Assembly: GCF_002288105.1 (NCBI RefSeq)
Contig: NZ_CP016774.1
Location: forward strand, 620,001-684,000
Direction of reading: 5' to 3'
Source: Candidatus Planktophila versatilis
GTDB lineage: Bacteria; Actinomycetota; Actinomycetes; Nanopelagicales; Nanopelagicaceae
Length of the DNA: 64,000 nt
The translations under genes were made by a program, and so were the position numbers. Positions 54,695 to 63,912 of this stretch are shown piece after piece. Positions within the stretch are counted from its first letter, which is position 1. Every line of letters begins with the position of its first letter. The notes under the pieces are model-generated. The model saw nothing but the letters and a program-made list of their open reading frames with translations, was not told the DNA's origin and made no database searches.

Positions 54695-55821
54695 TACTTG
54701 GAAGCCGCCAATCTTGGATATCTAGCCATCATGTCTACAAACTGATCAAAGAGATAAGCAGCATCGTGAGGCCCAGCTGCTGCTTCCGGGTGGTACTGAA
54801 CGCTAAAGGCTCCACGTTCAAGTAGTTCGATACCTTCCACAACACCGTCATTCAAACAGATGTGGGTCACTTGACCGAGGCCGTATACGGTGGAAAAACC
54901 TGAATCGGTAGGTGCTTTCAAAGCAAAGCCGTGGTTATGTGCCGTGATTTCAACCTTACCGCTTCGCTTATCAAGCACCGGTTGGTTAATTCCTCGATGG
55001 CCGAACTGCAATTTATAGGTTTCAAAGCCGAGTGCGCGACCAAGAATTTGATGTCCGAAGCAGATTCCGAAGATTGGAATCTCTTCCGAAAGTAGGCTTC
55101 GAACTAACTCAATAGTTTCAGTCATAGTTGCTGGATCTCCAGGACCGTTGGAGAGAAATACTCCATCTGGATTGATAGCCAAGATCTCATCGAGGGTGAC
55201 GTTATAAGGCATGACATGTACTTCAATCCCGCGTTGCGCCATCGCTCGTGGCGTTGCCCCCTTTATCCCCAAATCAATTGCTGCAACGGTGTACTTCTTC
55301 ACACCCTGTGCTGGGACAACATAGGTCTTTGGAGTTGAGACATCGGCGCACAGATAGGAACCAGCCATATCGGCTTGTTTGCGAACTTCCACAACCATCT
55401 CTTCACGAGTGAGGTCAAGACCAGAGAATATGCCGACCTTCATTGCTCCTCGATCACGTAGGTGACGAGTAATCGCACGTGTGTCCACCCCTTGAATACC
55501 AACAATTCCCTGGCTAATTAATTCCGATTCAAGATCTTTCTCACTGCGCCAATTACTGGTGACAGTCGATGGATTTCGAACAACAAAACCTGCCACCCAG
55601 TATTTGCTTGACTCGTTATCAAAGGTATTCACACCGGTATTGCCAATATGAGGCGCTGTCATCACCACAACTTGCTTGTGATACGACGGATCTGTCAACG
55701 TTTCTTGATAGCCAGTCATTCCGGTCTGAAAAACTGCTTCCCCAAATGTCTTACCGGTTGCAGCCCACGACTGACCCTGGAAGATTCGGCCGTCATCAAG
55801 AACGAAGAATGCTTGCGACAC
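54694..55821 (-). CDS. carA: Carbamoyl-phosphate synthase small (glutaminase) subunit
   Basis: Releases ammonia from glutamine for CarB. The 375-residue protein has the CarA N-terminal domain ([17 protein letters not shown]) and a class I glutaminase domain with nucleophile Cys in [14 protein letters not shown] and His/Glu in [10 protein letters not shown]. The start is GTG 55821, overlapping the pyrC stop as TAGTG. Confidence 0.96.
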   Translation of the reverse strand: MSQAFFVLDDGRIFQGQSWAATGKTFGEAVFQTGMTGYQETLTDPSYHKQVVVMTAPHIGNTGVNTFDNESSKYWVAGFVVRNPSTVTSNWRSEKDLESELISQGIVGIQGVDTRAITRHLRDRGAMKVGIFSGLDLTREEMVVEVRKQADMAGSYLCADVSTPKTYVVPAQGVKKYTVAAIDLGIKGATPRAMAQRGIEVHVMPYNVTLDEILAINPDGVFLSNGPGDPATMTETIELVRSLLSEEIPIFGICFGHQILGRALGFETYKLQFGHRGINQPVLDKRSGKVEITAHNHGFALKAPTDSGFSTVYGLGQVTHICLNDGVVEGIELLERGAFSVQYHPEAAAGPHDAAYLFDQFVDMMARYPRLAASK

Positions 55822-57107
55822 TATTTACTCCCTTCGTATGTCAATTTTCCACCAAAGACTGTAGCCATGATTACGCCCGGCAGCTCTAAGCCATGGAAGG
55901 GAGTATTTCGACTTCTAGATAAAACCAGATCTCGATCCACCCGGTGAGTTGCCGTCGGATTAATCACAGTGATGTGCGCCTTAGCTCCAACCGCAATCTC
56001 ATGACCATGATTCTCATAGCGAGCAATCTGGGCCGGAGCAGAACTCATGCGCGTAGCAACCTGTTCCCAACTCATCAGGCCCGTCTGCACCATTGTCTGA
56101 TTGACTATCGGGAGAGCGGTCTCAAGACCGAGCATTCCAAATGCTGCTTCCTGCCACTCGCATTCCTTGCTCTCGGTCGCATGCGGTGCATGATCGGTTG
56201 CCACAATATCGATGATGCCTTGTGCCAACCCCTCGCGCAGTGCCATCACGTCTTTTTCAGTTCTTAGCGGTGGGTTCACTTTATATACCGCGTCATAACT
56301 TCTAGCTAGCTCATCGGTGAGCAGTAAATGATGAGGAGTCACTTCCGCGGTCACCGCTATACCGCGCGCTTTCGCCCAACGAATTATCTCAACCCCACCA
56401 GCTGTTGTGACATGACAGATATGTAAGCGTGCCTGCAGGAAATCAGCCAGGAGAATATCGCGCGCAATAATCGCTTCTTCGGCGATTGCTGGCCAACCCT
56501 TTAAGCCAAGTTGGGATGAGACTATTCCCTCATTCATCTGCGCGCCTTGGGTCAGGCGTGGCTCTTGTGCATGCTGGGCGATGACACCATCAAAACCTTT
56601 AACATATTCAAGTGCATGTCGCATCACAAGTGCATCCGAGACGCAATTTCCATCATCACTAAAGACTCGCACTCGCGCCTCTGAATTGGCCATCGCACCA
56701 ATATCCGCCAAGTTTTCACCAGCGAGACCTTGCGTCACAGCGCCAACCGGAAACACATCAACGATTCCCGCTTTTTGTCCTAAGCGATAGACATGTTCAA
56801 CAACGCTAGCGTTATCTGCAACCGGTGTTGTGTTGGCCATCGCACTCACGGCAACATAACCACCTTTGGCAGCAGCTTTCGATCCAGAGAGAACTGTTTC
56901 CGCGCTCTCTTTACCAGGTTCACGCAGGTGAGTATGTAAATCAACAAGACCGGGAAGAATGATGCAATCTTTGGCATCAATTACTTGTGCGCCATCTGGC
57001 GCGCTCGGCAAAGTAGTTATTGAGGCAATAACACCATCTGTAATGCTGATATCAGCCTTAGTTCCGTTAGCGAGGGTTCCGCCTTTAATGAATAGCTTCT
57101 GGCTCAT
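55821..57107 (-). CDS. pyrC: Dihydroorotase
   Basis: Zinc amidohydrolase closing carbamoyl aspartate to dihydroorotate. The 428-residue protein is the class I type with zinc ligands His58 and His60 in GLVDLHTHLREPG and Asp in VATDHAPHA. It starts two bases after pyrB. Confidence 0.95.
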   Translation of the reverse strand: MSQKLFIKGGTLANGTKADISITDGVIASITTLPSAPDGAQVIDAKDCIILPGLVDLHTHLREPGKESAETVLSGSKAAAKGGYVAVSAMANTTPVADNASVVEHVYRLGQKAGIVDVFPVGAVTQGLAGENLADIGAMANSEARVRVFSDDGNCVSDALVMRHALEYVKGFDGVIAQHAQEPRLTQGAQMNEGIVSSQLGLKGWPAIAEEAIIARDILLADFLQARLHICHVTTAGGVEIIRWAKARGIAVTAEVTPHHLLLTDELARSYDAVYKVNPPLRTEKDVMALREGLAQGIIDIVATDHAPHATESKECEWQEAAFGMLGLETALPIVNQTMVQTGLMSWEQVATRMSSAPAQIARYENHGHEIAVGAKAHITVINPTATHRVDRDLVLSRSRNTPFHGLELPGVIMATVFGGKLTYEGSK

Positions 57108-57109
57108 AG

Positions 57110-58054
57110 TCAGATCTCCAATTCCGCAGTTCCAGCAAGTAATAAGTACAAGATTGCCATTCTGACGCTGACACCATTTTTAACCTGCTCCACAATCACT
57201 GATCGGGCGCTGTCGGCGCTCTCAGCCGAAATCTCCACGCCACGATTCATTGGACCTGGGTGCATGACGATAGCGTTCGTTTTCATTTTCGAGAGTCGAT
57301 CTTTATCGAGTCCGAAGAAGCGCGAGTACTCACGTGCGTTGGGCAGATACATCTCCGTCATTCGCTCGATCTGGATGCGCAGCATGATTACCGCATCAAC
57401 CTCACCAATAACCGAGTCGAAGTCGTAAGAAACTTCTGCCGGCCACGACGAAACGCCAATAGGAAGCAGCGTTGGGGGCGCCACTAGAACTACTTTCGCT
57501 CCCAACATCGTAAGCAGCACGACATTGGAACGAGCAACACGTGAGTGCAAGATATCCCCCACGATTGCGATCCGAAGTCCAGTTAAATCCTCATTTCCCC
57601 GTGCGCAATGTTTACGAATAGTAAAGGCATCCAGCAGCGCCTGACTTGGGTGCTCGTGTGTTCCATCTCCGGCGTTAATCACAGAACCAGACATCCACTC
57701 ACCCTTGGCTAAAGTGTGGGCAGCACCGGAGGCGTTGTGTCTGATAATGACCGCATCCGCTCCCATCGCTTGCAAAGTTTGAGCGGTATCTTTCAAGGAC
57801 TCCCCTTTACTCAAACTCGAACCCTTGGCAGAGAAGTTGATGACGTCTGCCGATAATCGTTTTGCCGCTGCTTCAAAGGAGATGCGAGTTCTGGTGGAAT
57901 CCTCAGCGAAGAGATTGACAATCGTTCTCCCGCGCAAGGTCGGTAGCTTCTTCATCGGACCATCAGATGCTCGAGCGAGTGTCTCTGCTGTATTCAAGAT
58001 TGAAAGGGCATCGGTTTTTGTCAGATCGTTAATTGATAGTAAGTGGCGCATCAT
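57110..58054 (-). CDS. pyrB: Aspartate carbamoyltransferase catalytic subunit
   Basis: Transfers the carbamoyl group to aspartate. The 314-residue protein has the carbamoyl-phosphate motif STRTR at residues 53-57, the HPSQALLD motif and a C-terminal [10 protein letters not shown]. No pyrI regulatory subunit is present. The ATG overlaps the pyrR stop as ATGA. Confidence 0.96.
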   Translation of the reverse strand: MMRHLLSINDLTKTDALSILNTAETLARASDGPMKKLPTLRGRTIVNLFAEDSTRTRISFEAAAKRLSADVINFSAKGSSLSKGESLKDTAQTLQAMGADAVIIRHNASGAAHTLAKGEWMSGSVINAGDGTHEHPSQALLDAFTIRKHCARGNEDLTGLRIAIVGDILHSRVARSNVVLLTMLGAKVVLVAPPTLLPIGVSSWPAEVSYDFDSVIGEVDAVIMLRIQIERMTEMYLPNAREYSRFFGLDKDRLSKMKTNAIVMHPGPMNRGVEISAESADSARSVIVEQVKNGVSVRMAILYLLLAGTAELEI

Positions 58055-58584
58055 CCGGCCACCTCTTCCAGTAGTACTTCATCTGCGCCATCAGTTTCAA
58101 CCAGATGCACTTTAATTATCTGTTGCGGTGATGTCGGTAGATTCTTTCCCACATAATCGGCCCTTATTGGTAGTTGACGGTGGCCCCGATCAACTAAGAC
58201 CGCAAGTTGCACCGTCTTCGGTCGCCCTACTTCGCCCAGGGCATCTAGGGCGGCGCGGATAGTACGTCCTGAGAAGAGAACATCATCAATAAGAACTACG
58301 TTTCGGTTTTCAATCCCTGATGGCGGAATCCGCGTTGGAGCTAGAGCTCGCGGAGCACGTAGTCGCAGGTCGTCGCGATGCATGGTGATATCAAGAGTTC
58401 CGCACTCAACCGGGGCTCCTGCGATTGATTCAATCGCAGCAGCGATCCGAAGTGCCAAGTGGGCGCCGCGAGTCGGAATTCCTAAGAGAGTTACTGTCTC
58501 AGAACCTAAGTTTCGTTCGAGAATTTCATGGGCAATGCGAGTAATGGCGCGCGTCATATCTGGCGCAGGCAGGGCAACACTCAT
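58051..58584 (-). CDS. pyrR: Pyrimidine operon regulator / uracil phosphoribosyltransferase PyrR
   Basis: RNA-binding regulator that senses UMP/UTP and represses the pyr genes, often with weak uracil phosphoribosyltransferase activity. The 177-residue protein has the PRPP loop [13 protein letters not shown] (residues 96-108) and the RGAHLA phosphate loop. AAGGAG lies seven bases before ATG 58584, directly after a hairpin with the PyrR recognition loop, so PyrR can repress its own operon at translation. Confidence 0.94.
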   Translation of the reverse strand: MSVALPAPDMTRAITRIAHEILERNLGSETVTLLGIPTRGAHLALRIAAAIESIAGAPVECGTLDITMHRDDLRLRAPRALAPTRIPPSGIENRNVVLIDDVLFSGRTIRAALDALGEVGRPKTVQLAVLVDRGHRQLPIRADYVGKNLPTSPQQIIKVHLVETDGADEVLLEEVAG

Positions 58585-58590
58585 CTAAAT

Positions 58591-58616
58591 CTCCTTCCCC
58601 GCCTCGCAGGACGGGT
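58591..58616 (-). promoter_or_regulatory. PyrR-binding hairpin at the pyrR ribosome-binding site
   Basis: On the minus strand the stem CCCGTC (58615-58610) pairs with GGCGGG (58603-58598) around the hexaloop CTGCGA. The sequence TCCTGCGAGGC matches the PyrR recognition consensus UCCNGNGAGGY known from Bacillus and mycobacterial pyr leaders. The 3' arm abuts AAGGAG (58596-58591), so bound PyrR would block ribosome access, the translational mode described for mycobacteria. There is no attenuator terminator. Confidence 0.82.
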
Positions 58617-58635
58617 CGTTAAAGGATGCGGCGCA

Positions 58636-58641
58636 ATGATA
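58636..58641 (-). promoter_or_regulatory. -10 element (TATCAT, extended TG) for the pyr operon
   Basis: On the minus strand TGGTATCAT resembles an extended -10. Transcription from it would give a leader of about 45 bases that contains the whole PyrR hairpin and ribosome-binding site. No clear -35 is seen. Confidence 0.4.
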
Positions 58642-58695
58642 CCAGCCCCAGCAGAGCTCTGTGGATAGCCAAAACTCCCGTGTCCGCCCAACCCA

Positions 58696-58701
58696 TACCC
58701 T
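58696..58701 (+). promoter_or_regulatory. -10 element (TACCCT) for leaderless bldD
   Basis: TACCCT is followed by exactly six bases and ATG 58708, matching the leaderless arrangement. It shares the 123-base divergent region with the pyr promoter. Confidence 0.5.
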
Positions 58702-58707
58702 CGCTGG

Positions 58708-59202
58708 ATGTATCAACAACCCACAGTGAACGAGATTAATTCCACACTTCGCGCAATCAGACACTCCAAGTCACTCTCCCTTTCCGATGTGGAAACCCTT
58801 AGTCAGGGCCGGATCAAGGCCGTTGTCTTAGGTTCATACGAACGAGGAGCACGCTCTTTGAGTGTCAAGCGCGCACTGCAGATAGCCGCGCTCTACCAGG
58901 TGCCGATTTCGGAGATATTCGGCAACTCTGAAAATAGAGAGCGGAGTTACGGGTCGAAAATCATTCTCGATTTACGCCTTATCAATCACCGAGTACAACA
59001 AGAAGGCCGAAACGAGATGGCGAAATACATCAATCTCTCCAGGCTGCTGCAGAAAATAGTGCGTACGAGGCAAGATTGGAATGGTGAAGTTATTTCCTTG
59101 CGAATAACTGACATTGCAACGCTGGCCATACTCTTCGACGAGAGCGAAGACGATGTGACGAAATGGCTTGAGCGGGAAACGCTCCTACTGAGAATTCGCT
59201 AA
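58708..59202 (+). CDS. bldD: BldD-family transcriptional regulator
   Basis: A 164-residue homologue of Streptomyces BldD, the c-di-GMP-responsive repressor of development. Residues 8-72 form an XRE-type helix-turn-helix (LRAIRHSKSLSLSDVETLSQ; VVLGSYERGARSLSVKRALQ). The C-terminal domain keeps the ligand signature as RQD-X8-RITD (Arg121, Asp123, Arg132, Asp135), against RGD-X8-RQDD in Streptomyces. The position between pyrR and nusB is the same as in Streptomyces. Targets in this non-sporulating lineage are unknown. Its TAA abuts the nusB TAA. Confidence 0.88.
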   Translation: MYQQPTVNEINSTLRAIRHSKSLSLSDVETLSQGRIKAVVLGSYERGARSLSVKRALQIAALYQVPISEIFGNSENRERSYGSKIILDLRLINHRVQQEGRNEMAKYINLSRLLQKIVRTRQDWNGEVISLRITDIATLAILFDESEDDVTKWLERETLLLRIR

Positions 59203-59625
59203 TTAACGGGCGATGCTGGCTTTGATAGTGGAAATTCTTCCCAAAACGCCATGAATATATCCCGCTGACTCATCGGTGGAAAGATCCCTTGCCAGATTCA
59301 GTGCCTCATCGATAGCAACCGCATCTTCCACATCATCTGACCAGATGATCTCGTAGATAGCAAGGCGAAGAATATTGCGATCAACAGCTGGAAGACGATC
59401 CATATCCCAGCCTTGGGCATAGGTTGCAATCAGTTCATCGATCTTTCGTCGGTTTTCGGTAATGCCGCCAATGAGCGCTTTTGTGAAATCTCTTATCGGC
59501 CTTGCATCTGGCCCCTCATCCGGAATATCGCGAAGAACCAATAAATCAGCTGCCAATGAACCACGGATATCTGACTCGTAAAGCAGATCTAACGTCTGTT
59601 TACGAGCTTTACTGCGAGCCGACAC
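59203..59625 (-). CDS. nusB: Transcription antitermination factor NusB
   Basis: RNA-binding factor of rRNA antitermination complexes (with S10/NusE). The 140-residue all-alpha protein has the family N-terminus (SKARKQTLDLLYESDIRG) and the DRNILRLAIYEI segment. The start is GTG 59625, overlapping the efp stop as TAGTG. Confidence 0.93.
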   Translation of the reverse strand: MSARSKARKQTLDLLYESDIRGSLAADLLVLRDIPDEGPDARPIRDFTKALIGGITENRRKIDELIATYAQGWDMDRLPAVDRNILRLAIYEIIWSDDVEDAVAIDEALNLARDLSTDESAGYIHGVLGRISTIKASIAR

Positions 59626-60185
59626 TAGTTGGCGCGACCCAGATAAGAACCATCGCGTGTGTCAACAAGAACAATCTCATCTTGCTTAATAAACAATGGA
59701 ACCTGAATCTGAATCCCGGTCTCAACGGTTGCTGGCTTTGTTCCACCGGAAGAGCGATCGCCCTGGAGTCCTGGTTCAGTGTAAGTAATTTTAAGTGGGA
59801 CGGATGCGGCTAACTCCAGGTAGAGCGGGTTTCCTTCGTGAATCGCGACTATCGCTTCGGTGTTTTCTAGCATGTAATTTGAAGCCTCACCAACGGTGGC
59901 TGCCGAGATAGTCATCTGATCAAAATTTACATTATCCATAAATACGAAATCATCGCCTTCCTTATATAGGAAGTTCATCTCACGCTTTTCGAGGATCGCA
60001 ATCTCAATCTTGACACCTGCGTTAAATGTCTTATCCACAACTTTGCCTGTCATTACTTGCTTAAGCTTTGTGCGAACGAATGCTGGGCCTTTGCCGGGCT
60101 TAACGTGCTGAAATTCAACCACAGTCCATAGCTGACCATCGATATCAAGTGTCATGCCATTTTTTAGATCATTTGTAGTTGCCAC
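59625..60185 (-). CDS. efp: Elongation factor P
   Basis: Relieves ribosome stalling at polyproline. The 186-residue protein has three beta-barrel domains. The tip loop is KPGKGPA with Lys32, the actinobacterial PGKGP loop type that works without lysine modification in related species. The start is GTG 60185. A GGGG lies just upstream in the 64-base gap to aroQ. Confidence 0.95.
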   Translation of the reverse strand: MATTNDLKNGMTLDIDGQLWTVVEFQHVKPGKGPAFVRTKLKQVMTGKVVDKTFNAGVKIEIAILEKREMNFLYKEGDDFVFMDNVNFDQMTISAATVGEASNYMLENTEAIVAIHEGNPLYLELAASVPLKITYTEPGLQGDRSSGGTKPATVETGIQIQVPLFIKQDEIVLVDTRDGSYLGRAN

Positions 60186-60249
60186 GATAACCCCAGTTCA
60201 TGCCTTCGCCCATCGAAGTGCAATAGAGAGCGAACTTTACCTCATCAAA

Positions 60250-60681
60250 TTATGTAAGAAGTGCCTTCAAGGCGATGAGCGCTAGTACATATGAATTTGG
60301 CCCAAATCCACCGATAGTTCCATTTGCCACACCGGAAATAACCGAGGTATGACGGAATTCTTCACGAGCAAGCGGGTTCGATAGATGCACTTCGATGAGA
60401 GGTGCCTTAACCAGATCTGCGGCATCACGAATTGCATACGAGTAGTGAGTAAAGGCAGCTGGGTTGATAATGACTGGAGTCTTAGTATCGGCAGCTTCAT
60501 GTAACCAGCCGATAATCTCGGACTCATCATTGCTCTGGCGAACATCGGCCTCAAAGCCATGAGTCCTTGCAGCGTTTTCAATATGACTCACCAATGCTGG
60601 ATATGTCATATCCCCGTAGATGGAAGAATCTCGAATGTCGAGCCGCCCGAGATTTGGACCATTAAGAACTAATACCTTCAT
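60250..60681 (-). CDS. aroQ: 3-dehydroquinate dehydratase, type II
   Basis: Third step of the shikimate pathway. The 143-residue protein is the dodecameric type II form with catalytic Tyr22 (SSIYGDMTY), NPAAFTHYSYAIRDA and EVHLSNP with the catalytic His. The usual LNLLGxRE segment reads LGRLDIRDS. ATGA overlap with aroB. Confidence 0.93.
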   Translation of the reverse strand: MKVLVLNGPNLGRLDIRDSSIYGDMTYPALVSHIENAARTHGFEADVRQSNDESEIIGWLHEAADTKTPVIINPAAFTHYSYAIRDAADLVKAPLIEVHLSNPLAREEFRHTSVISGVANGTIGGFGPNSYVLALIALKALLT

Positions 60682-61733
60682 TGGCTAACCTTCTCATATG
60701 CGGCTAGGAGTTGGTCGTCAGTTACCGATTCGACTCTCTCAGTTTTGGCTATCTCGGAGATCACCACAAAACGAATCTGCTTTCCGCGTGATTTCTTATC
60801 TACTCTCATGGTAGCCAGAAGGTTTAGCCAATCCCCTTCCATATAGCGAACAGGTAGGCCCAACTGACTGAGTACCTTGACGTGTTGATCGACTAACTCT
60901 TGGTTCATTCGGCCAAGTGAGTGAGCTAAGTGGGCCACATAGATCATTCCAATAGCCACGCACTCTCCATGACGAAGTGAGTACTTGCTCTCTAACTCCA
61001 CTGCATGACCAAATGTGTGTCCGTAATTGAGAATCTCGCGTTCGAAACTCTCCTTGAAGTCAGCAGAGACTACATCCGCCTTGACGCTAATCGCTCTATG
61101 GATCAGATCCACTGTGAGTTCACGGGATTCACGAATATTTGCGATGCTCTTATCCGCAATCAAAGCAAGAATCTGCGGGTCACGAATGAATCCGCACTTA
61201 ACAACCTCTGCCAGGCCTGCTGCAAAATCACGATCACTGAGCGTCGACAACCATTGTGGGTCGATAATCACTTCTATCGGAGAATGAAAAGCCCCAATCA
61301 GGTTCTTTCCAAAATCGCTATTTATTCCGGTCTTGCCACCAACTGCTGCATCAACCATTCCTGACACAGTGGTTGGAACTGCTATCCAATCTAATCCGCG
61401 CAACCACGAAGCGGCAGCAAAACCGGCGAAATCCGTCACTGCTCCCCCACCGATTGCGACAATCAAATCCGAGCGCGTAAATCCGGCTGATCCCAACCAA
61501 TCCCAAACCCTAAGAAGAGTCTCTGAGCTCTTACCTTTCTCCGAATCAGGAATCCTGAAATAGAAAACTTCCGAATCTTGCGCATCAATCTGAGGGATAG
61601 AAGCTTTCATCGATTCTGAGAAAATAACAGCAATTCGCTCGCGCTCTTTGAAATGGGGTGCCAGCGCCTGCAAATATGGCGTGTCAACTAATACCGAGTA
61701 GTTACGTTCTGCGCGAACATCAATGCTTTTCAT
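60678..61733 (-). CDS. aroB: 3-dehydroquinate synthase
   Basis: NAD-dependent enzyme converting DAHP to 3-dehydroquinate. The 351-residue protein has the NAD loop AIGGGAVTDFAGFAA, metal-binding Glu/His residues in GLAEVVKCG and LNYGHTFGHAVE. Its start overlaps the aroK stop as ATGA and its stop overlaps the aroQ start. Confidence 0.95.
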   Translation of the reverse strand: MKSIDVRAERNYSVLVDTPYLQALAPHFKERERIAVIFSESMKASIPQIDAQDSEVFYFRIPDSEKGKSSETLLRVWDWLGSAGFTRSDLIVAIGGGAVTDFAGFAAASWLRGLDWIAVPTTVSGMVDAAVGGKTGINSDFGKNLIGAFHSPIEVIIDPQWLSTLSDRDFAAGLAEVVKCGFIRDPQILALIADKSIANIRESRELTVDLIHRAISVKADVVSADFKESFEREILNYGHTFGHAVELESKYSLRHGECVAIGMIYVAHLAHSLGRMNQELVDQHVKVLSQLGLPVRYMEGDWLNLLATMRVDKKSRGKQIRFVVISEIAKTERVESVTDDQLLAAYEKVSQ

Positions 61734-62236
61734 GCGAGAACCTCAAGTATCTGCGCCACGATTTCACTCTGAGAGCGTTTATTCACGTCAACGACTGTAT
61801 CGGCTATTGCCTCGTAAATAGGCCGGCGCGCTTCCATCAGCGTCTGCCATTGTCCTCGGGGATTATTGAGAAGCAAAGGACGATCACGATTGAAACCGAT
61901 ACGAGGCGCAACGTTGGCTAAAGAGATATCAAGATATACAACATGGGATGAAGTCGCTGTTAGTGCAGATTGCGCCTCGGTAGAAATCGGAGCCCCGCCA
62001 CCAAGAGCTAACACCGTGTCGCTCGCCTTAAGTTCTTGATGCAAAACCTCTCGTTCTATGGCGCGAAAGGCAGCTTCTCCATCCTCGATGAAGATTTGTG
62101 AGACTGACTTGTTCTCTCGTTGTTCAATGACAGAATCCGTATCGCGAAATTCCAACGAGAGTTTATTCGCAAGTGATTTTCCAATTGTGGACTTTCCTGA
62201 ACCCATAGGACCAATGAGAATTATTCGCGGGGCCAT
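61730..62236 (-). CDS. aroK: Shikimate kinase
   Basis: Phosphorylates shikimate at the 3-hydroxyl with ATP. The 168-residue protein has the P-loop GPMGSGKSTIGK (residues 9-20), the substrate-binding FRDTDSVIE segment and LGGGAPIS. It starts eight bases after aroC. Confidence 0.95.
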   Translation of the reverse strand: MAPRIILIGPMGSGKSTIGKSLANKLSLEFRDTDSVIEQRENKSVSQIFIEDGEAAFRAIEREVLHQELKASDTVLALGGGAPISTEAQSALTATSSHVVYLDISLANVAPRIGFNRDRPLLLNNPRGQWQTLMEARRPIYEAIADTVVDVNKRSQSEIVAQILEVLA

Positions 62237-62244
62237 GGCTTGGC

Positions 62245-63426
62245 CTACTTGAAACGCAGATTCTTCATATATGACTCAAAATTTCGACGCACTTCCTGAA
62301 CCGAATCGCCACCGAACTTTTCAAGAACAGCTTCAGCGAGAACTAGCGCTGCCATCGCCTCTGCTACAACTCCTGACGCAGGAACAGCGCAGACATCAGA
62401 TCGCTGATTAATAGCTTTGGCAGCCTCACCAGTCTTGACATCAATAGTGTCTAAGGCTTTAGGAACGGTTGAAATTGGTTTCATTGCGATAGAGACTCGC
62501 AAAATCTCACCGTTAGACATTCCACCTTCTGTACCCCCAGCGCGATCAGTACGTCTTGCGATGTGGCCATCTTTCGCGCGTTCAATTTCATCGTGAGCAA
62601 CTGAGCCTCGACGAGTAGCAGTTCTAAAACCGTCACCAATCTCAACACCTTTAATCGCTTGAATTCCCATCATCGCAGCGGCAAGGCGGGCATCTAACCT
62701 ACGATCCCAATGAACATGTGAACCTAAACCTGGAGGTAGATTGTAAGCAAGTACTTCACAGACGCCACCTAAGGTATCTCCATCAGCGTGTGCGCCTTCA
62801 ATCTCGGAAATCATCTTCGCACTTGTTGCCGGGTCGGCACAACGCACGGGATCTTCATCGATTCGCGCCATATCGTTCTCACCCGGCAGTTCATAACCAT
62901 CAGGAATACGAACGCTTCCAATAGAAACTACGTGGCTAAGAATAGTTATCCCGACTGACTGTTCTAAGAATTTTCTAGCTATAGCACCAAGTGCCACACG
63001 TGAAGCTGTTTCACGCGCGCTAGCTCTCTCCAAGATAGGTCTTGCATCATCGAAATCGTATTTTTGCATTCCTACTAAATCAGCGTGTCCTGGTCGAGGT
63101 CTGGTCAGCGGTGCATTGCGCGCTAAATTCTCAATTTCATCAAGTGGAACGGGATCTGCTGACATAACTTTTTCCCACTTAGGCCACTCACTGTTTCCCA
63201 CCTGTATTGCAATCGGACCACCTTGGGTTAAACCCAATCGGATTCCACCAAGAATGGTTACCTTATCGGCCTCAAAATTCTGTCGAGCTCCACGACCAAC
63301 TCCAAGTCTGCGGCGCGCTAAATGAAAATCGATATCAGAAGTGGTCACCTGCACATGAGCTGGGACGCCTTCAATAATTGCTGAAAGGGCCTGACCATGA
63401 GATTCGCCTGCTGTGATCCAACGCAT
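62245..63426 (-). CDS. aroC: Chorismate synthase
   Basis: Forms chorismate from EPSP with reduced FMN. The 393-residue protein has [14 protein letters not shown] at the N-terminus, RPGHADLVG, and [13 protein letters not shown] motifs. It heads the aroC-K-B-Q set; the next gene upstream (prepilin peptidase) ends 45 bases away. Confidence 0.96.
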   Translation of the reverse strand: MRWITAGESHGQALSAIIEGVPAHVQVTTSDIDFHLARRRLGVGRGARQNFEADKVTILGGIRLGLTQGGPIAIQVGNSEWPKWEKVMSADPVPLDEIENLARNAPLTRPRPGHADLVGMQKYDFDDARPILERASARETASRVALGAIARKFLEQSVGITILSHVVSIGSVRIPDGYELPGENDMARIDEDPVRCADPATSAKMISEIEGAHADGDTLGGVCEVLAYNLPPGLGSHVHWDRRLDARLAAAMMGIQAIKGVEIGDGFRTATRRGSVAHDEIERAKDGHIARRTDRAGGTEGGMSNGEILRVSIAMKPISTVPKALDTIDVKTGEAAKAINQRSDVCAVPASGVVAEAMAALVLAEAVLEKFGGDSVQEVRRNFESYMKNLRFK

Positions 63427-63471
63427 GTGCCTATTCTTGCAGAAAGTACTGCAAACTCGCTCATTATTTAC

Positions 63472-63861
63472 TCACTGCGTAAACAAAAAAGCGAGATAAG
63501 ACGCACATATCGCAGGACCTAGCGCAATATTGCCCCGTAAACGCATTCGGGCCACAACAGTGAGTGCCGTTAGGATTGAAATTGCCACTACGAGAATACT
63601 TAAATAGGTGGTGATTGAACCACCAGGTATGGCCAGAAGAGCTACCGCCATAAGAAGTTTCACATCCCCTCCACCTAATCCCCCGAAGATGCCGAGTAGT
63701 AACAGCGGCACTATGAAAAGAATCCCTGTGAGAAAATAGATGTGAAAGTCGCTCTCAATAAAGAGTAAGACCGAGATAAGAGCAACCGAGAGGTTTGTAA
63801 TTCTGTGATGACGAAGGTCAAAGAAGCTGATATATATCGAGAAGAGAAGAATCAGCGCCAT
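63472..63861 (-). CDS. Short A24 prepilin peptidase
   Basis: A 129-residue membrane aspartyl protease that processes type IV pilin or Tad pilin precursors. It is the minimal peptidase domain without the N-terminal methylase part. The two catalytic Asp residues are in FFDLRHHRITN and GGGDVKLL, with several hydrophobic helices. It lies between aroE-like and aroC genes as in other actinobacteria. It implies pilus genes elsewhere. ATG 63861 has TAGGCT six bases upstream. Confidence 0.85.
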   Translation of the reverse strand: MALILLFSIYISFFDLRHHRITNLSVALISVLLFIESDFHIYFLTGILFIVPLLLLGIFGGLGGGDVKLLMAVALLAIPGGSITTYLSILVVAISILTALTVVARMRLRGNIALGPAICASYLAFLFTQ

Positions 63862-63867
63862 AGAACC

Positions 63868-63873
63868 AGCCTA
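63868..63873 (-). promoter_or_regulatory. -10 element (TAGGCT) for the prepilin peptidase gene
   Basis: On the minus strand TAGGCT is followed by six bases and ATG 63861, again the leaderless arrangement. The 51-base gap to the next gene holds nothing else recognisable. Confidence 0.4.
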
Positions 63874-63912
63874 GGTAGAACACTCTCATCACATTAACTA
63901 CCTGTGGATGAA

